Source: Flavobacteriales bacterium
Lineage (GTDB): Bacteria; Bacteroidota; Bacteroidia; Flavobacteriales_D; Sanyastnellaceae
Assembly (NCBI GenBank): GCA_947448135.1
Contig: CANFLZ010000016.1
Location: forward strand, 1 to 46,161
Length of the DNA: 46,161 bases
Direction of reading: 5' to 3'
Below, in pieces: positions 9,976-18,860 of this stretch. The translations under genes were made by a program, and so were the position numbers. The notes below the pieces were generated by a model that was not told the DNA's origin, searched no databases, and worked only from the letters and a program-made list of their open reading frames with translations. Position 1 is the first letter of the stretch. Every line of letters starts with the position of its first letter.

Positions 9976-10731
9976 TTATTGCGCTTTGAATTTGTTGATG
10001 GCGTTTTTGGTAAATTCAGACAAGACCAATCTTCCTGAAATTTTTGCTCTTTCAAACAACAAAGTGTCCCAGTGATCGGTTCCTTGCCAAAAGATTTTTT
10101 TCAAATCGAACATCGCTTCGGGATTGCTCTGCGCCAATTTGTTGACCAATGTTTCGATGGCAGCATCCATGTCTTCTGTTGTTTCAAAGATCTCTGCATA
10201 CAACCCTTTTTCTTTGGCCCATTGAGCAGTTTGCCATTGCGTAGCATCGATGGCCATTTGGGACATGGCGCTCAATCCTACTTTTCGCTCAACTGCTGGT
10301 CCGACAACAAAGGGGCCGATACCAACTGCCAATTCGCTAAGTTTTACGGATGCTTTGGTTGTGGCAAAGCAAAAATCAACCGATGATGCCAATCCGACAC
10401 CGCCGCCAACAGCTTTGTTGTGCACACGACCGATGATCAACTTGGGACAAGTGCGCATGGCGTTAATGACCAAAGCGAATCCACTAAAGAATTGATCTCC
10501 CTTTTCAGGACTGTCGATAGCAACCAACTCATCAAAACTAGCTCCGGCACAAAAGGCTTTTTCTCCTTCACTGCGCAAGATGATGACATTGACTTCTTCT
10601 TTTTGACCTACTTCAGTAATGGTCTTGGCCAATTCACGCAACAGTGCACCGGGCAAGCTATTGCTTTGGGGATGAAAAAAAGACACCGTAGCGACGGTGT
10701 CTTTCATTTCAACGGAAACTTTTCCTTCCAT
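9976..10731 (-). CDS. Enoyl-CoA hydratase/isomerase family protein
   Basis: A 251-residue crotonase-fold protein acting on acyl-CoA thioesters. Visible elements are the oxyanion-hole segment FCAGASFDEL (about 60-69), the second oxyanion strand HNKAVGGGVGLASSVDFCFA (about 104-123) and SELAVGIGPFVVGP (about 132-145), in which Glu corresponds to a catalytic glutamate. The usual first catalytic Glu is replaced by Gly in GGGVGLASS, which argues against a plain beta-oxidation hydratase and for a methylglutaconyl-CoA hydratase-like or isomerase role; this is inference. It lies 16 nt downstream of citrate synthase on the same strand with no -7 box between, so co-transcription is likely. Terminated by the hairpin at 9926-9954. 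Confidence 0.83.
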   Translation of the reverse strand: MEGKVSVEMKDTVATVSFFHPQSNSLPGALLRELAKTITEVGQKEEVNVIILRSEGEKAFCAGASFDELVAIDSPEKGDQFFSGFALVINAMRTCPKLIIGRVHNKAVGGGVGLASSVDFCFATTKASVKLSELAVGIGPFVVGPAVERKVGLSAMSQMAIDATQWQTAQWAKEKGLYAEIFETTEDMDAAIETLVNKLAQSNPEAMFDLKKIFWQGTDHWDTLLFERAKISGRLVLSEFTKNAINKFKAQ

Positions 10732-10747
10732 TGTATCTTATAAAAAA

Positions 10748-12037
10748 TTAGTGTCTTTTTGCAATTGGAACGTACTCACGTTGAGTAGGACCCGTATAGA
10801 TTTGACGTGGACGACCGATTGGTTCGCCTTGTTCAACCATTTCTTTCCATTGTGCAATCCAACCTGGTAGACGACCCAAAGCGAACATTACCGTGAACAT
10901 TTCGGTTGGAATACCAATTGCGCGGTAGATGATTCCAGAGTAGAAGTCTACGTTTGGATACAACTTGCGCTCTACGAAGTATTCGTCTTTTAAAGCCACT
11001 TCTTCCAATTGTTTTGCGATATCCAAAACTGGATCGTGGATTCCCAAACGGTTCAATACATCGTCGCATGCTTTCTTGATGATGCGCGCACGAGGATCGA
11101 AGTTTTTGTATACACGGTGACCGAATCCCATCAAACGGAAAGAGTCATTTTTATCTTTTGCTTTGGCAACGAATTTTCCAACATCACCACCGCTTTGGTT
11201 GATTTTGTCTAACATTTCGATTACCGCTTGGTTGGCACCACCGTGAAGTGGTCCCCACAATGCAGCGATACCTGCAGAAATAGAAGAGTACAAATTCGAT
11301 TGAGATGAACCTACCATTCTGACAGTAGAAGTAGAACAGTTCTGTTCGTGGTCGGCATGTAAAATCAACAATTTGTTCAATGCATCATCAATCACTGGAT
11401 CTGGCTCGAATTCATGCGTAGGCAATCCAAACATCATGTGCATGAAGTTTTGGGTGTATGAATACGCATTACGAGGATACATGATCGGATGTCCCATGCT
11501 CACTTTGTAGGCTTGAGCCGCCAAAGTTGGCATTTTCGCCATCAAACGATGGATGGTCAATTCGATATCCTTGAATTGTTGATTCGGATTTTGTGACTCC
11601 GGATAGAATGTTGACATGGAAGCAATCATGGATGACAAAACACCCATTGGATGTGCGCCAGTTGGAAATGCTTCATTGAAGCGCTTCATGTCCTCATGCA
11701 CCAACGTGTGGTGTCCGATGCTCTTTGTGAAATAAGACAACTGCTCGTCAGTTGGCAATTCGCCGTAAATCAACAAATAAGAAATCTCTAAGAAATTTCC
11801 GTATTCTGCCAATTGCTCAATTGGATATCCGCGGTAATGCAAGATTCCTTGCTCACCGTCCAAGAAAGTGATTGCACTTTTGGTAGCGCCAGAATTTTTA
11901 TATCCACTGTCCAAAGTGATATAACCAGTTAGGTCACGTAATTTGGTAATGTCAATGGCTTTTTCATTTTCACTACCTACTACAACAGGCAACTCGTATT
12001 CTTGTCCGTCGAGAATGATTTTAGCAGTTTCGCTCAT
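10748..12037 (-). CDS. gltA: Citrate synthase
   Basis: Condenses acetyl-CoA and oxaloacetate into citrate, the entry step of the TCA cycle. The 429-residue length and N-terminal small domain (AKIILDGQEYELPVVVGSE) mark a hexameric, NADH-regulated type II-like enzyme. Active-site segments are HADHEQNCSTSTVRMVGS (about 224-241), FGHRVYKNFDPRA (about 303-315) and the C-terminal RPRQIYTGP block. I place the start at the ATG giving MSETAKII; an ATG six codons earlier (12055) is also possible. A -7-like TATCTTGC lies at 12066-12073. An enoyl-CoA hydratase gene follows 16 nt behind. Confidence in the function is very high; the start is less certain. Confidence 0.96.
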   Translation of the reverse strand: MSETAKIILDGQEYELPVVVGSENEKAIDITKLRDLTGYITLDSGYKNSGATKSAITFLDGEQGILHYRGYPIEQLAEYGNFLEISYLLIYGELPTDEQLSYFTKSIGHHTLVHEDMKRFNEAFPTGAHPMGVLSSMIASMSTFYPESQNPNQQFKDIELTIHRLMAKMPTLAAQAYKVSMGHPIMYPRNAYSYTQNFMHMMFGLPTHEFEPDPVIDDALNKLLILHADHEQNCSTSTVRMVGSSQSNLYSSISAGIAALWGPLHGGANQAVIEMLDKINQSGGDVGKFVAKAKDKNDSFRLMGFGHRVYKNFDPRARIIKKACDDVLNRLGIHDPVLDIAKQLEEVALKDEYFVERKLYPNVDFYSGIIYRAIGIPTEMFTVMFALGRLPGWIAQWKEMVEQGEPIGRPRQIYTGPTQREYVPIAKRH

Positions 12038-12065
12038 GAGATCTGAATGATTCAATTTTCAGTGC

Positions 12066-12073
12066 GCAAGATA
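12066..12073 (-). promoter_or_regulatory. -7-like box (TATCTTGC) of citrate synthase
   Basis: Minus-strand TATCTTGC deviates from TAnnTTTG at the last two positions. It is 28 nt upstream of the ATG at 12037 and 10 nt upstream of the alternative ATG at 12055, so it does not decide the start. Confidence 0.35.
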
Positions 12074-12120
12074 CAATTGAATCGACTATGAATGATTAAT
12101 CAGCGATAAAAAAAAATGAT

Positions 12121-12957
12121 TTATGCCAACCTTTGATTTAAGAGCTGAATTAATTTTCCCGCAACGGCATTCTGGTATGGCTTTGAGCGATACGAAGCGA
12201 CCCATTCAACTCCTCGGATGGCGTTGGTTAAAAAGACTTCATCTGCGGTTAAAAGGTTCTGTGGATTGATGGTGCACTCGTACACTTTGAATTTATTTTC
12301 CAAAGCGATATTGATGATATTCATCCGCATGGTACCACCAATGGGACCATCGGTGAGCGAAGGAGTGTAAAGCACCCCATTGGAAACCAAGAAAAGGTTG
12401 CTGGCCGTGGCTTCTATAATGGCTTGCTTGGTGTTTTGAATGAGTGCGTCATCCCAATTTTTTTCTTCGGCAAACAAAGAAGCCATGACGTAAAGTTGGG
12501 CATTCAATGTTTTAAATCCTGCAAATCGGTTGGGGTCTTTTTTTACGTCCGTATAAAGATCGATGATTTTCCCAGTTTCGTTCAGTTCAAATTGATTTTG
12601 AGGAATGGCTTCTACCTCGATCATGTAGTCCAAATCATTTTCTTTGGGCAAATAAAACCCTTTGGATTTGCGGTAAAAGGTGATGCGCATGCGACCGCCT
12701 TCAAAAATGGAATTCCGCTGTAAGAGGCCATTGATCTCATTTTCTAATCGCTCCAATGAAAAATCAAGTGGCTTTATTTTAAGCGCCTTAATGGTTTCTT
12801 GTATGCGAATGAAATGTCCATTCAAGAATTGAGGTTTTCCATTGGCGATGCGAATGCTCTCAAAAAAACCATCTCCAAATCGGTGAGCGCGATCGTCAAC
12901 GTGAATCGTTGCTTGGTTTCTTAGAATGAATTCTCCGCGATGAAAAACGTATTCCAT
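12121..12957 (-). CDS. Class IV aminotransferase (PabC / branched-chain type)
   Basis: A 278-residue PLP enzyme of fold type IV, either an aminodeoxychorismate lyase (folate synthesis) or a small branched-chain or D-amino acid aminotransferase. Motifs: AHRFGDGFFESIRI (about 24-37), the PLP-binding Lys149 in FKTLNAQLYV, the IIEATASNLFLV block (about 180-191) and LTDGPIGGTMR (about 206-216). TADEVFLTNAIRGVEWV near the C-terminus is also typical. No pabA or pabB neighbour is present, so the choice between lyase and aminotransferase stays open. A perfect -7 box (TAAATTTG) lies 4 nt upstream of the ATG and overlaps the stop of the preceding phosphatase gene, so this gene can be transcribed independently as a leaderless mRNA. 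Confidence 0.82.
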   Translation of the reverse strand: MEYVFHRGEFILRNQATIHVDDRAHRFGDGFFESIRIANGKPQFLNGHFIRIQETIKALKIKPLDFSLERLENEINGLLQRNSIFEGGRMRITFYRKSKGFYLPKENDLDYMIEVEAIPQNQFELNETGKIIDLYTDVKKDPNRFAGFKTLNAQLYVMASLFAEEKNWDDALIQNTKQAIIEATASNLFLVSNGVLYTPSLTDGPIGGTMRMNIINIALENKFKVYECTINPQNLLTADEVFLTNAIRGVEWVASYRSKPYQNAVAGKLIQLLNQRLA

Positions 12958-12961
12958 GATT

Positions 12962-12969
12962 CAAATTTA
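12962..12969 (-). promoter_or_regulatory. -7 box (TAAATTTG) 4 nt before the class IV aminotransferase ATG
   Basis: TAAATTTG on the minus strand fits TAnnTTTG exactly. It overlaps the end of the upstream phosphatase gene (stop at 12967-12969) and leaves 4 nt to the ATG at 12957. Confidence 0.5.
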
Positions 12970-13449
12970 AAGAATGGATTGAACATAATCCAACAAAGGT
13001 CCATTGACTTCCATTTTGATACCACGCACTCCAGCTCCTTCGGCACATTGCACATCTCGATCTCGATCGCCAATCATGAAGGAGGCTTTTGGATCGATGT
13101 TATAACGCTGTAAGGCGCGTTGCACCATCAATGAATGTGGTTTTCTGCTGATCGAATTTCCAATTTCAGGATGATCGATGCTGTAATAGATGGCTGTAAT
13201 TTCGATGTTGTGCTGGGCACATTCTTGACGGAAAAAAGTATGTATTTCTTCCACCGATTCATGGGTGTACAATCCTTTGGCAATACCACCTTGGTTGGTG
13301 ATGAGGATGATTTTATATCCTTTGCTTTGCGCCAATTGCAAGGCGTGCATGACGGTTGGAAGAATGGTAAATTCTTTCAAACTATACGTGTAATCACCAG
13401 GGTCATGGTTGATGACACCGTCGCGGTCTAAGAAAAGCGCCTTGTTCAT
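12967..13449 (-). CDS. HAD-IIIA phosphatase, GmhB/HisB-N-like, without the zinc loop
   Basis: A 160-residue HAD phosphatase resembling D-glycero-D-manno-heptose-1,7-bisphosphate 7-phosphatase and the N-terminal histidinol-phosphatase half of HisB. Motif I is FLDRDGVIN (residues 6-14), motif II ITNQGGIAKG (about 50-59), motif III the Lys in SRKPHSLM, and motif IV MIGDRDRDVQCA. GmhB enzymes carry four zinc ligands (Cys/His) in the loop before RKP; here that loop is YYSIDHPEIGNSISRKP, with no cysteine at all and shortened, so zinc binding is not expected. The substrate is therefore uncertain. ATG overlaps the stop of the upstream MFS gene by 4 nt. No heptose or histidine pathway genes are adjacent. 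Confidence 0.82.
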   Translation of the reverse strand: MNKALFLDRDGVINHDPGDYTYSLKEFTILPTVMHALQLAQSKGYKIILITNQGGIAKGLYTHESVEEIHTFFRQECAQHNIEITAIYYSIDHPEIGNSISRKPHSLMVQRALQRYNIDPKASFMIGDRDRDVQCAEGAGVRGIKMEVNGPLLDYVQSIL

Positions 13450-14657
13450 GCGTGTTTTTTGAAAGATTTAAAAGCGATAATGATGCTAACGCCACAAAGA
13501 ATAGCACCAGCTAAAAAGGCAGCACCGGGTAGTTCAAAAGGCGCTTTGGGTCCTGCAAAGTAGCTAAATATTCCGGTCATGGTGACGGGTCCGATGATGG
13601 CTGTTATACTGTTTACAGAGGTCAAGGCTCCTTGCATATCACCTTGTTCAGAACTGGGAACATAATTACCAATTTCACTTTGCATGGCCGGAATCGTGAT
13701 ACCGCCCAAGCAATAGGGAATTAAAATCGCATACATCTGCCACCCTTCGTTGGCAAAAGAAAACAATACAAGACCGATCATGTAAAGCAGTGTACCAATT
13801 AAAATACTCTTTTTATTTCCCAGCCATGGATTGACTTTTCTGATCAAAAATCCCTGAACAACTACTGCCATCAAACCAACCGCAGCCAGCGACATGCCGA
13901 TGGCTTTTTCGTCCCAATTGAAAACATACTTGGTATAATATCCCCAAGTTCCTTGAATCGCAAATGAAGCCCAGTACAAAAAGAACAATGCGGTTACGAT
14001 TCCAGCAACTTGCGGATGTTTGCGGATTGTTTTGAAAGACCCAAAAGGATTGGCTCTTTTCCAATCAAAAGGTCGTCGTTTACTTTCATCAAGCGATTCT
14101 GGAAGTGCAAAGTATCCATATGCAAAATTGACCAATGATAATGTAGCTGCTGCATAAAACGGAACTCTTGATCCCATACCACCCAATAAACCGCCAATCA
14201 CGGGACCGATGATAAATCCCAAACCAAATGCGGCACCGACCATTCCAAAGTTTTGTGCTCTTTTTTCAGGAGTCGAAATGTCTGCGATGTAGGCTGAGGC
14301 AGTTGTAAAGCTTGCTCCCATGATTCCGCTGATAATGCGACCGACGAACAACCACGAAAGACTCGGGGCTAAGGCCATGAACAAATAGTCAATCCCCAAT
14401 CCGAAAAGAGAAAACAATATGATGGGTCTTCTTCCATAACGATCACTCAAATTTCCCAAAATAGGGGAGAAGAAAAACATCATTGTGGCATAAGCAAACA
14501 TCAACCAACCACCTTCTGCTGAGGCTTCAGCAACGGACTCTCCAGTCAACTCTGTCATCAATTTCGGCAAAATAGGGATGATAATTCCCAAGCCAATTAC
14601 ATCAATGAGCAGGGTAATAAAAATGAAAATAATGGTGGAATTTGACGCTTTGTTCAT
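13446..14657 (-). CDS. MFS exporter, TCR/Tet-like family
   Basis: A 403-residue inner-membrane transporter with about 12 hydrophobic helices. It begins with the DIVGLGII-type first helix (LLIDVIGLGIIIPILPKLM, about 13-31), has motif A GNLSDRYGRRPIILF between helices 2 and 3, and the helix-5 segment FGLGFIIGPVIGGLLG, all as in drug-proton antiporters related to TetA. The start is set at 14657, giving MNKASNST; reading on upstream to 14891 would add 78 non-membrane residues and pass through the divergent promoter region. A near-consensus -7 box (TTAATTTG) ends 4 nt before this ATG. The substrate is unknown; tetracycline export is only one possibility. Its stop is coupled to the phosphatase gene. 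Confidence 0.87.
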   Translation of the reverse strand: MNKASNSTIIFIFITLLIDVIGLGIIIPILPKLMTELTGESVAEASAEGGWLMFAYATMMFFFSPILGNLSDRYGRRPIILFSLFGLGIDYLFMALAPSLSWLFVGRIISGIMGASFTTASAYIADISTPEKRAQNFGMVGAAFGLGFIIGPVIGGLLGGMGSRVPFYAAATLSLVNFAYGYFALPESLDESKRRPFDWKRANPFGSFKTIRKHPQVAGIVTALFFLYWASFAIQGTWGYYTKYVFNWDEKAIGMSLAAVGLMAVVVQGFLIRKVNPWLGNKKSILIGTLLYMIGLVLFSFANEGWQMYAILIPYCLGGITIPAMQSEIGNYVPSSEQGDMQGALTSVNSITAIIGPVTMTGIFSYFAGPKAPFELPGAAFLAGAILCGVSIIIAFKSFKKHA

Positions 14658-14661
14658 GTTG

Positions 14662-14669
14662 CAAATTAA
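14662..14669 (-). promoter_or_regulatory. -7-like box (TTAATTTG) 4 nt before the MFS ATG
   Basis: Minus-strand TTAATTTG differs from TAnnTTTG at one position and leaves 4 nt to the ATG. On the opposite strand, CATATTTG (14695-14702) is a one-mismatch candidate for the divergent mutase gene, 17 nt before its ATG. Confidence 0.4.
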
Positions 14670-14719
14670 CGAAGGAAGATCGTTGGGATTGATGCATATT
14701 TGCGGAAAGTCTTGAACAG

Positions 14720-17623
14720 ATGAATAAGGAAATAAATTTTGACAATTGGTCCAAGGAAGTTTGGTTGAAGGGATTGCAAAAAGAACTCGGTGAAGCCACG
14801 GCTGAATCATTGAATTGGACTTTTGCAGAGGGGATGAAAACCACTCCGTATGCGCCATCGCACAAGTCACTGCATCTGAAATCTTTTCCAACGGTTTTTA
14901 AAGTGGGCGCTTGGATTCAAACAGGTTCTGCAGAGGAGATCATGGATGCGCTGATGGGTGGAGCTGAGAGTCTTTTCTTTTCATCGGGTAAATTGGATAC
15001 TGTTGCATTGAATGGTGTTTTGGGAAATATCATTCAATTCCAAACAGCCAATGAAGCCGATTTAAAAGCCATCAAATCTTGGTATGACCAAGCAGGATTT
15101 TCGGCTGATGAATGGTATGGTGCAATTTTCACGCAGCAAGACTCAACGGTGGTCATCGAAGGTTCAACTACTGAGGCGGTCGTTCAATCTATTCAAAAGC
15201 AATACGCCAATCTGAACGGTGATTGTTGCCAGGTGGTTTATCATACAACGGGATCTTACTTTTTTGATATCGCGGTTTTGCGGGTCATCCGATTTATTTT
15301 GGAGCAAACACAACCACAACCGCAAATTCAAGTGATAGCAAAAGGGATTGGAGATGCAGATGCTTACAACGATTTGTTGCGTCTTTCTACCCAAGCTCTG
15401 TCCGCGGTCTTGGGTGGAGCGAATAGCATTGTTTTACAACCCATAGCGCATGAGCAAGCCCATCAGGCGCAGCGTTGGGCCAGAAATATTTTACACTTGA
15501 TTCGAGAAGAGTCTCGATTTGAAAATCGTGCGGACTTTGGAAATGGCGCTTATTTCATCGAGCAAATCGTCGATCAGATCTTGCAATCTTGCGGTGCACC
15601 GAATGGCCTATCTGATAAGCCATCTCATGCCTTGGAAAAATTTGGTCCGGGAATCGCGCCATTCAAAGGTGGTCCATATGCCAGCATGTACACCATTCGC
15701 CCTTGGACGATTCGACAATATGCAGGATTTAGCACTGCCAAGGAATCGAATGCCTTTTATAGAAGAAATTTGGCCGCAGGTCAAAAAGGATTAAGTGTCG
15801 CTTTTGACTTGGCTACACATCGCGGCTATGATAGCGATCATGCGCGTGTGACAGGAGATGTTGGAAAAGCAGGTGTGGCGATTGATTCAGTCGAGGACAT
15901 GAAGCAACTGTTTGATCAGATTCCTTTGGATCAAATGTCTGTCTCGATGACCATGAATGGCGCAGTGTTACCGATCATGGCATTTTATATTGTAGCAGCT
16001 GAAGAGCAGGGAGTGACGCCAGATCAATTGAGCGGGACCATTCAAAATGATATCCTCAAGGAATTCATGGTGCGCAATACCTATATCTATCCACCAACCC
16101 CCAGCATGCGGATCATTAGTGACATATTTTCATTCACGAGCACCAACATGCCCAAGTTTAATCCCATCTCCATTTCCGGTTACCACATGCAAGAAGCGGG
16201 TGCTACTTTGGAAATTGAATTGGCATACACCTTGGCGGATGGGTTAGAATATGTGCGAGCGGGAATCGCGGCAGGAATGAACATTGATGATTTTGCGCCG
16301 AGACTTTCTTTCTTCTGGGCCATTGGAATGGATCACATGAACGAAATTGCCAAGATGCGCGCTGGTCGAATCATCTGGGCACAATTGATTCAACAATTCA
16401 ATCCCAAGAACCCCAAGTCGATGGCGTTGCGCACGCATTGCCAAACCAGTGGTTGGAGTTTGACACGACAGGATCCTTTCAACAACGTTGCTAGAACATG
16501 CATTGAGGCAATGGCAGCTGCATTGGGCGGAACGCAAAGTTTGCATACCAATGCATTGGATGAAGCCATTGCATTGCCTACTGATTTTAGCGCACGAATC
16601 GCTCGGAATACGCAAATTTATATTCAAAAGGAAACGGACATTTGCAAGGCCATCGACCCTTGGGCAGGCTCGGAATGGATGGAAAACCGCACCCAAGAAA
16701 TTATGGATGCTGCTTGGAAATTGATCGAAGAAGTAGAGGAGTTGGGAGGGATGACAGCAGCCATTGAGGCAGGAATCCCAAAATTGCGCATTGAAGAAGC
16801 TGCGGCGAGAAGACAAGCGAAAATCGACAGTGGAAAAGAGAAGATCATCGGAGTGAATCTTTTCACTGTGGAAGATGAAACCAAGATTGATATTTTAGAA
16901 GTGAACAACCAAGCCGTGCGCGCAGAGCAAGTTCAAAGACTTCAAGAATTAAGAGCCAACCGCGATGAGGAAAAAGTTAAAGCTGCTTTGCAATCTATTA
17001 CAACTGCAGCAGAAACGGGTTCAGGAAATTTATTGGCATTAGCCGTTGAGGCAGCTCGATTAAGAGCCAGTCTTGGCGAAATTTCCATGGCCTTGGAAAA
17101 TGTATATGGTCGACATCAAGCAACGGTAAAATCTATATCAGGCGTGTATTCTTCAGAATCTTCACAAGACCCCGATTTTCAAAGGGCGTCTCAATTGGCC
17201 AATGATTTCGCGCTGAAATCAGGTCGACGTCCAAGAATCATGGTCGCCAAGATGGGCCAAGATGGTCACGATCGAGGCGCTAAAGTAATCGCCACTTCAT
17301 TTGCCGATATGGGATTTGATGTGGACATGGGACCATTGTTTCAAACACCAGAAGAGGTGGCCAATCAGGCGATTGAGAACGATGTGCACATTGTGGGCGC
17401 CTCATCTTTGGCGGCAGGGCACAAGACCTTGGTTCCGGAATTAATTGAGATATTAAAGCAGAAAGGTCGTCCGGATATTATGGTTGTTGCCGGTGGAGTG
17501 ATTCCCGAACAGGACTATGATTATTTGTATCAAGCCGGATGTGCAGGCATTTTTGGGCCCGGAACCAAGATACCAACAGCGGCCATCGAAATATTGGAGA
17601 TATTGATTGATGCCATCTCCTGA
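14720..17623 (+). CDS. Methylmalonyl-CoA mutase, MutA-like and MutB parts fused in one chain
   Basis: Adenosylcobalamin-dependent interconversion of methylmalonyl-CoA and succinyl-CoA, linking propionyl-CoA to the TCA cycle. The 967 residues have three parts. Residues 1 to about 300 resemble a shortened MutA (small subunit): an [13 protein letters not shown] start, [14 protein letters not shown] (about 180-193), [11 protein letters not shown], and [14 protein letters not shown]. Residues about 305-825 are the MutB barrel, with [20 protein letters not shown] carrying the methylmalonyl-selective Tyr and [12 protein letters not shown] carrying the Arg that contacts the substrate carboxylate. Residues about 833-967 are the B12-binding domain with the cobalt-ligand motif DGHDRG. 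Most Bacteroidota encode MutA and MutB as two genes. The MeaB chaperone is encoded at 40.5 kb. It is not IcmF, whose domains are ordered differently. Confidence 0.92.
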   Translation: MNKEINFDNWSKEVWLKGLQKELGEATAESLNWTFAEGMKTTPYAPSHKSLHLKSFPTVFKVGAWIQTGSAEEIMDALMGGAESLFFSSGKLDTVALNGVLGNIIQFQTANEADLKAIKSWYDQAGFSADEWYGAIFTQQDSTVVIEGSTTEAVVQSIQKQYANLNGDCCQVVYHTTGSYFFDIAVLRVIRFILEQTQPQPQIQVIAKGIGDADAYNDLLRLSTQALSAVLGGANSIVLQPIAHEQAHQAQRWARNILHLIREESRFENRADFGNGAYFIEQIVDQILQSCGAPNGLSDKPSHALEKFGPGIAPFKGGPYASMYTIRPWTIRQYAGFSTAKESNAFYRRNLAAGQKGLSVAFDLATHRGYDSDHARVTGDVGKAGVAIDSVEDMKQLFDQIPLDQMSVSMTMNGAVLPIMAFYIVAAEEQGVTPDQLSGTIQNDILKEFMVRNTYIYPPTPSMRIISDIFSFTSTNMPKFNPISISGYHMQEAGATLEIELAYTLADGLEYVRAGIAAGMNIDDFAPRLSFFWAIGMDHMNEIAKMRAGRIIWAQLIQQFNPKNPKSMALRTHCQTSGWSLTRQDPFNNVARTCIEAMAAALGGTQSLHTNALDEAIALPTDFSARIARNTQIYIQKETDICKAIDPWAGSEWMENRTQEIMDAAWKLIEEVEELGGMTAAIEAGIPKLRIEEAAARRQAKIDSGKEKIIGVNLFTVEDETKIDILEVNNQAVRAEQVQRLQELRANRDEEKVKAALQSITTAAETGSGNLLALAVEAARLRASLGEISMALENVYGRHQATVKSISGVYSSESSQDPDFQRASQLANDFALKSGRRPRIMVAKMGQDGHDRGAKVIATSFADMGFDVDMGPLFQTPEEVANQAIENDVHIVGASSLAAGHKTLVPELIEILKQKGRPDIMVVAGGVIPEQDYDYLYQAGCAGIFGPGTKIPTAAIEILEILIDAIS

Positions 17624-17631
17624 AGAACGTG

Positions 17632-17639
17632 TAATTTTG
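17632..17639 (+). promoter_or_regulatory. -7 box (TAATTTTG) of the aminotransferase gene
   Basis: TAATTTTG fits TAnnTTTG and ends 17 nt before the ATG at 17657. The leader between them is A-rich (AAAAAAGAAAAATAGA), the usual Bacteroidota substitute for a Shine-Dalgarno site. Confidence 0.6.
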
Positions 17640-17656
17640 TAAAAAAGAAAAATAGA

Positions 17657-18847
17657 ATGCCACATTTAAGTAGCAAAGCAGAGGCGATGCCAGCCTCACC
17701 CATCAGAAAGTTGGTTCCATTTTCAGAGGCCGCTAAGAAAAGAGGAGTGAAAGTGTATCATTTGAATATCGGTCAACCCGATATCGAAACGCCTCAAGTA
17801 GTGCGTGATGCAATGAAAGTGCAGGATGCTCGTGTGATCGAATACTCGAATTCTGAAGGGATGTTGCCATACCGTGAAGGGTTGAAAGGATATTATGCAT
17901 CCAAGGGTATTCAATTGGATGTTGCCAACATCATGGTGACAACAGGAGGATCTGAAGCATTGGTATTTGCTTTTATGTCTACCCTGAATCCAGGAGATGA
18001 GGTCATTATTCCAGAACCTTTTTATGCCAATTACAATGGCTTTGCTGTGATGGCGGGTGCTACGGTTGTTCCCGTAACAGCAGTAATCGACAATGGATTT
18101 GCGCTTCCAGCCATTTCAGAATTTGAGAAGAAAATCACCGACAAGACCAAAGGGATTTTGATTTGTAATCCCGGCAATCCAACCGGGTATTTGTATTCCA
18201 AAGAAGAATTGGAGCAATTGCGTGATTTGGTATTGAAGTACAACTTGTTTTTGTATGCTGATGAGGTGTACAGAGAATTCATGTACGAAGGAGCTGTTCC
18301 ATTTAGCGTCATGAATTTGGAAGGATTGGAGAATCATGCCATCATGATTGATAGTGTGAGTAAACGCTACTCCATGTGTGGAGCCCGCATTGGAGCCATG
18401 ATCAGTCGCAACAAAGAATTGATGGCGGCAGCATTGAAGTTTGGTCAAGCACGATTATCGCCACCCACTTTTGGACAATGGGCTTCTATGGCGGCATTGG
18501 ATACTCCCCAATCCTATTTCGATGGAGTGGTAGAGGAGTATGTCAAACGCAGGGATATTTTGGTCGATGGGTTGAATGCCATTCCGGGTGTTCGTTGTCC
18601 TAAACCACAAGGAGCTTTTTATTGCATAGCTGAACTTCCCATTGATGATTCAGATAAGTTTTGTCAGTGGATGTTGGAGAGCTTTAGTCACAACAATCAA
18701 ACAGTGATGATGGCCCCAGCCACAGGATTCTATGCTACCCCAGGCAGCGGAAAGAACCAAGTTCGTTTGGCCTATGTGTTGAATGAAAATGATTTAAGAG
18801 CTTCCGTAGAGTGTTTGAAGATAGCTTTGGAGCAGTACAAATTCTGA
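17657..18847 (+). CDS. Class I/II pyridoxal-phosphate aminotransferase (aspartate/aromatic type)
   Basis: A 396-residue fold type I PLP enzyme transferring an amino group between an amino acid and a 2-keto acid. Motifs: YHLNIGQPDIETP (about 35-47), TTGGSEALVFAF (about 95-106), ICNPGNPTGYLYSKEEL (about 171-187), YADEVYREF (about 202-210), and Lys236 in SVSKRYSMCGARIG, which forms the Schiff base. The final region contains the substrate-carboxylate Arg in the GKNQVRLAYVL block. The overall pattern matches Bacteroidota proteins annotated as aspartate aminotransferase family; the true substrate cannot be set. It has its own promoter and is followed by the repeat array rather than a gene. Confidence 0.88.
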   Translation: MPHLSSKAEAMPASPIRKLVPFSEAAKKRGVKVYHLNIGQPDIETPQVVRDAMKVQDARVIEYSNSEGMLPYREGLKGYYASKGIQLDVANIMVTTGGSEALVFAFMSTLNPGDEVIIPEPFYANYNGFAVMAGATVVPVTAVIDNGFALPAISEFEKKITDKTKGILICNPGNPTGYLYSKEELEQLRDLVLKYNLFLYADEVYREFMYEGAVPFSVMNLEGLENHAIMIDSVSKRYSMCGARIGAMISRNKELMAAALKFGQARLSPPTFGQWASMAALDTPQSYFDGVVEEYVKRRDILVDGLNAIPGVRCPKPQGAFYCIAELPIDDSDKFCQWMLESFSHNNQTVMMAPATGFYATPGSGKNQVRLAYVLNENDLRASVECLKIALEQYKF

Positions 18848-18860
18848 TGAATTAGATCAA

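Noticed and set aside
12090-12100. TGATTAATCA palindrome between citrate synthase and the class IV aminotransferase as operator or terminator
   Set aside because: A 10 bp AT-rich palindrome is expected by chance, and the T-run near it is not placed behind a GC stem.
14658-14891. 78-residue N-terminal extension of the MFS exporter
   Set aside because: It runs through the divergent promoter and the start of the mutase gene, and is not membrane-like or conserved in style.
14720-17623. IcmF (isobutyryl-CoA mutase fused with a G-protein)
   Set aside because: The B12 domain is C-terminal, there is no GTPase domain inside, and the methylmalonyl-specific Tyr and Arg are present. A separate MeaB is encoded at 40.5 kb.
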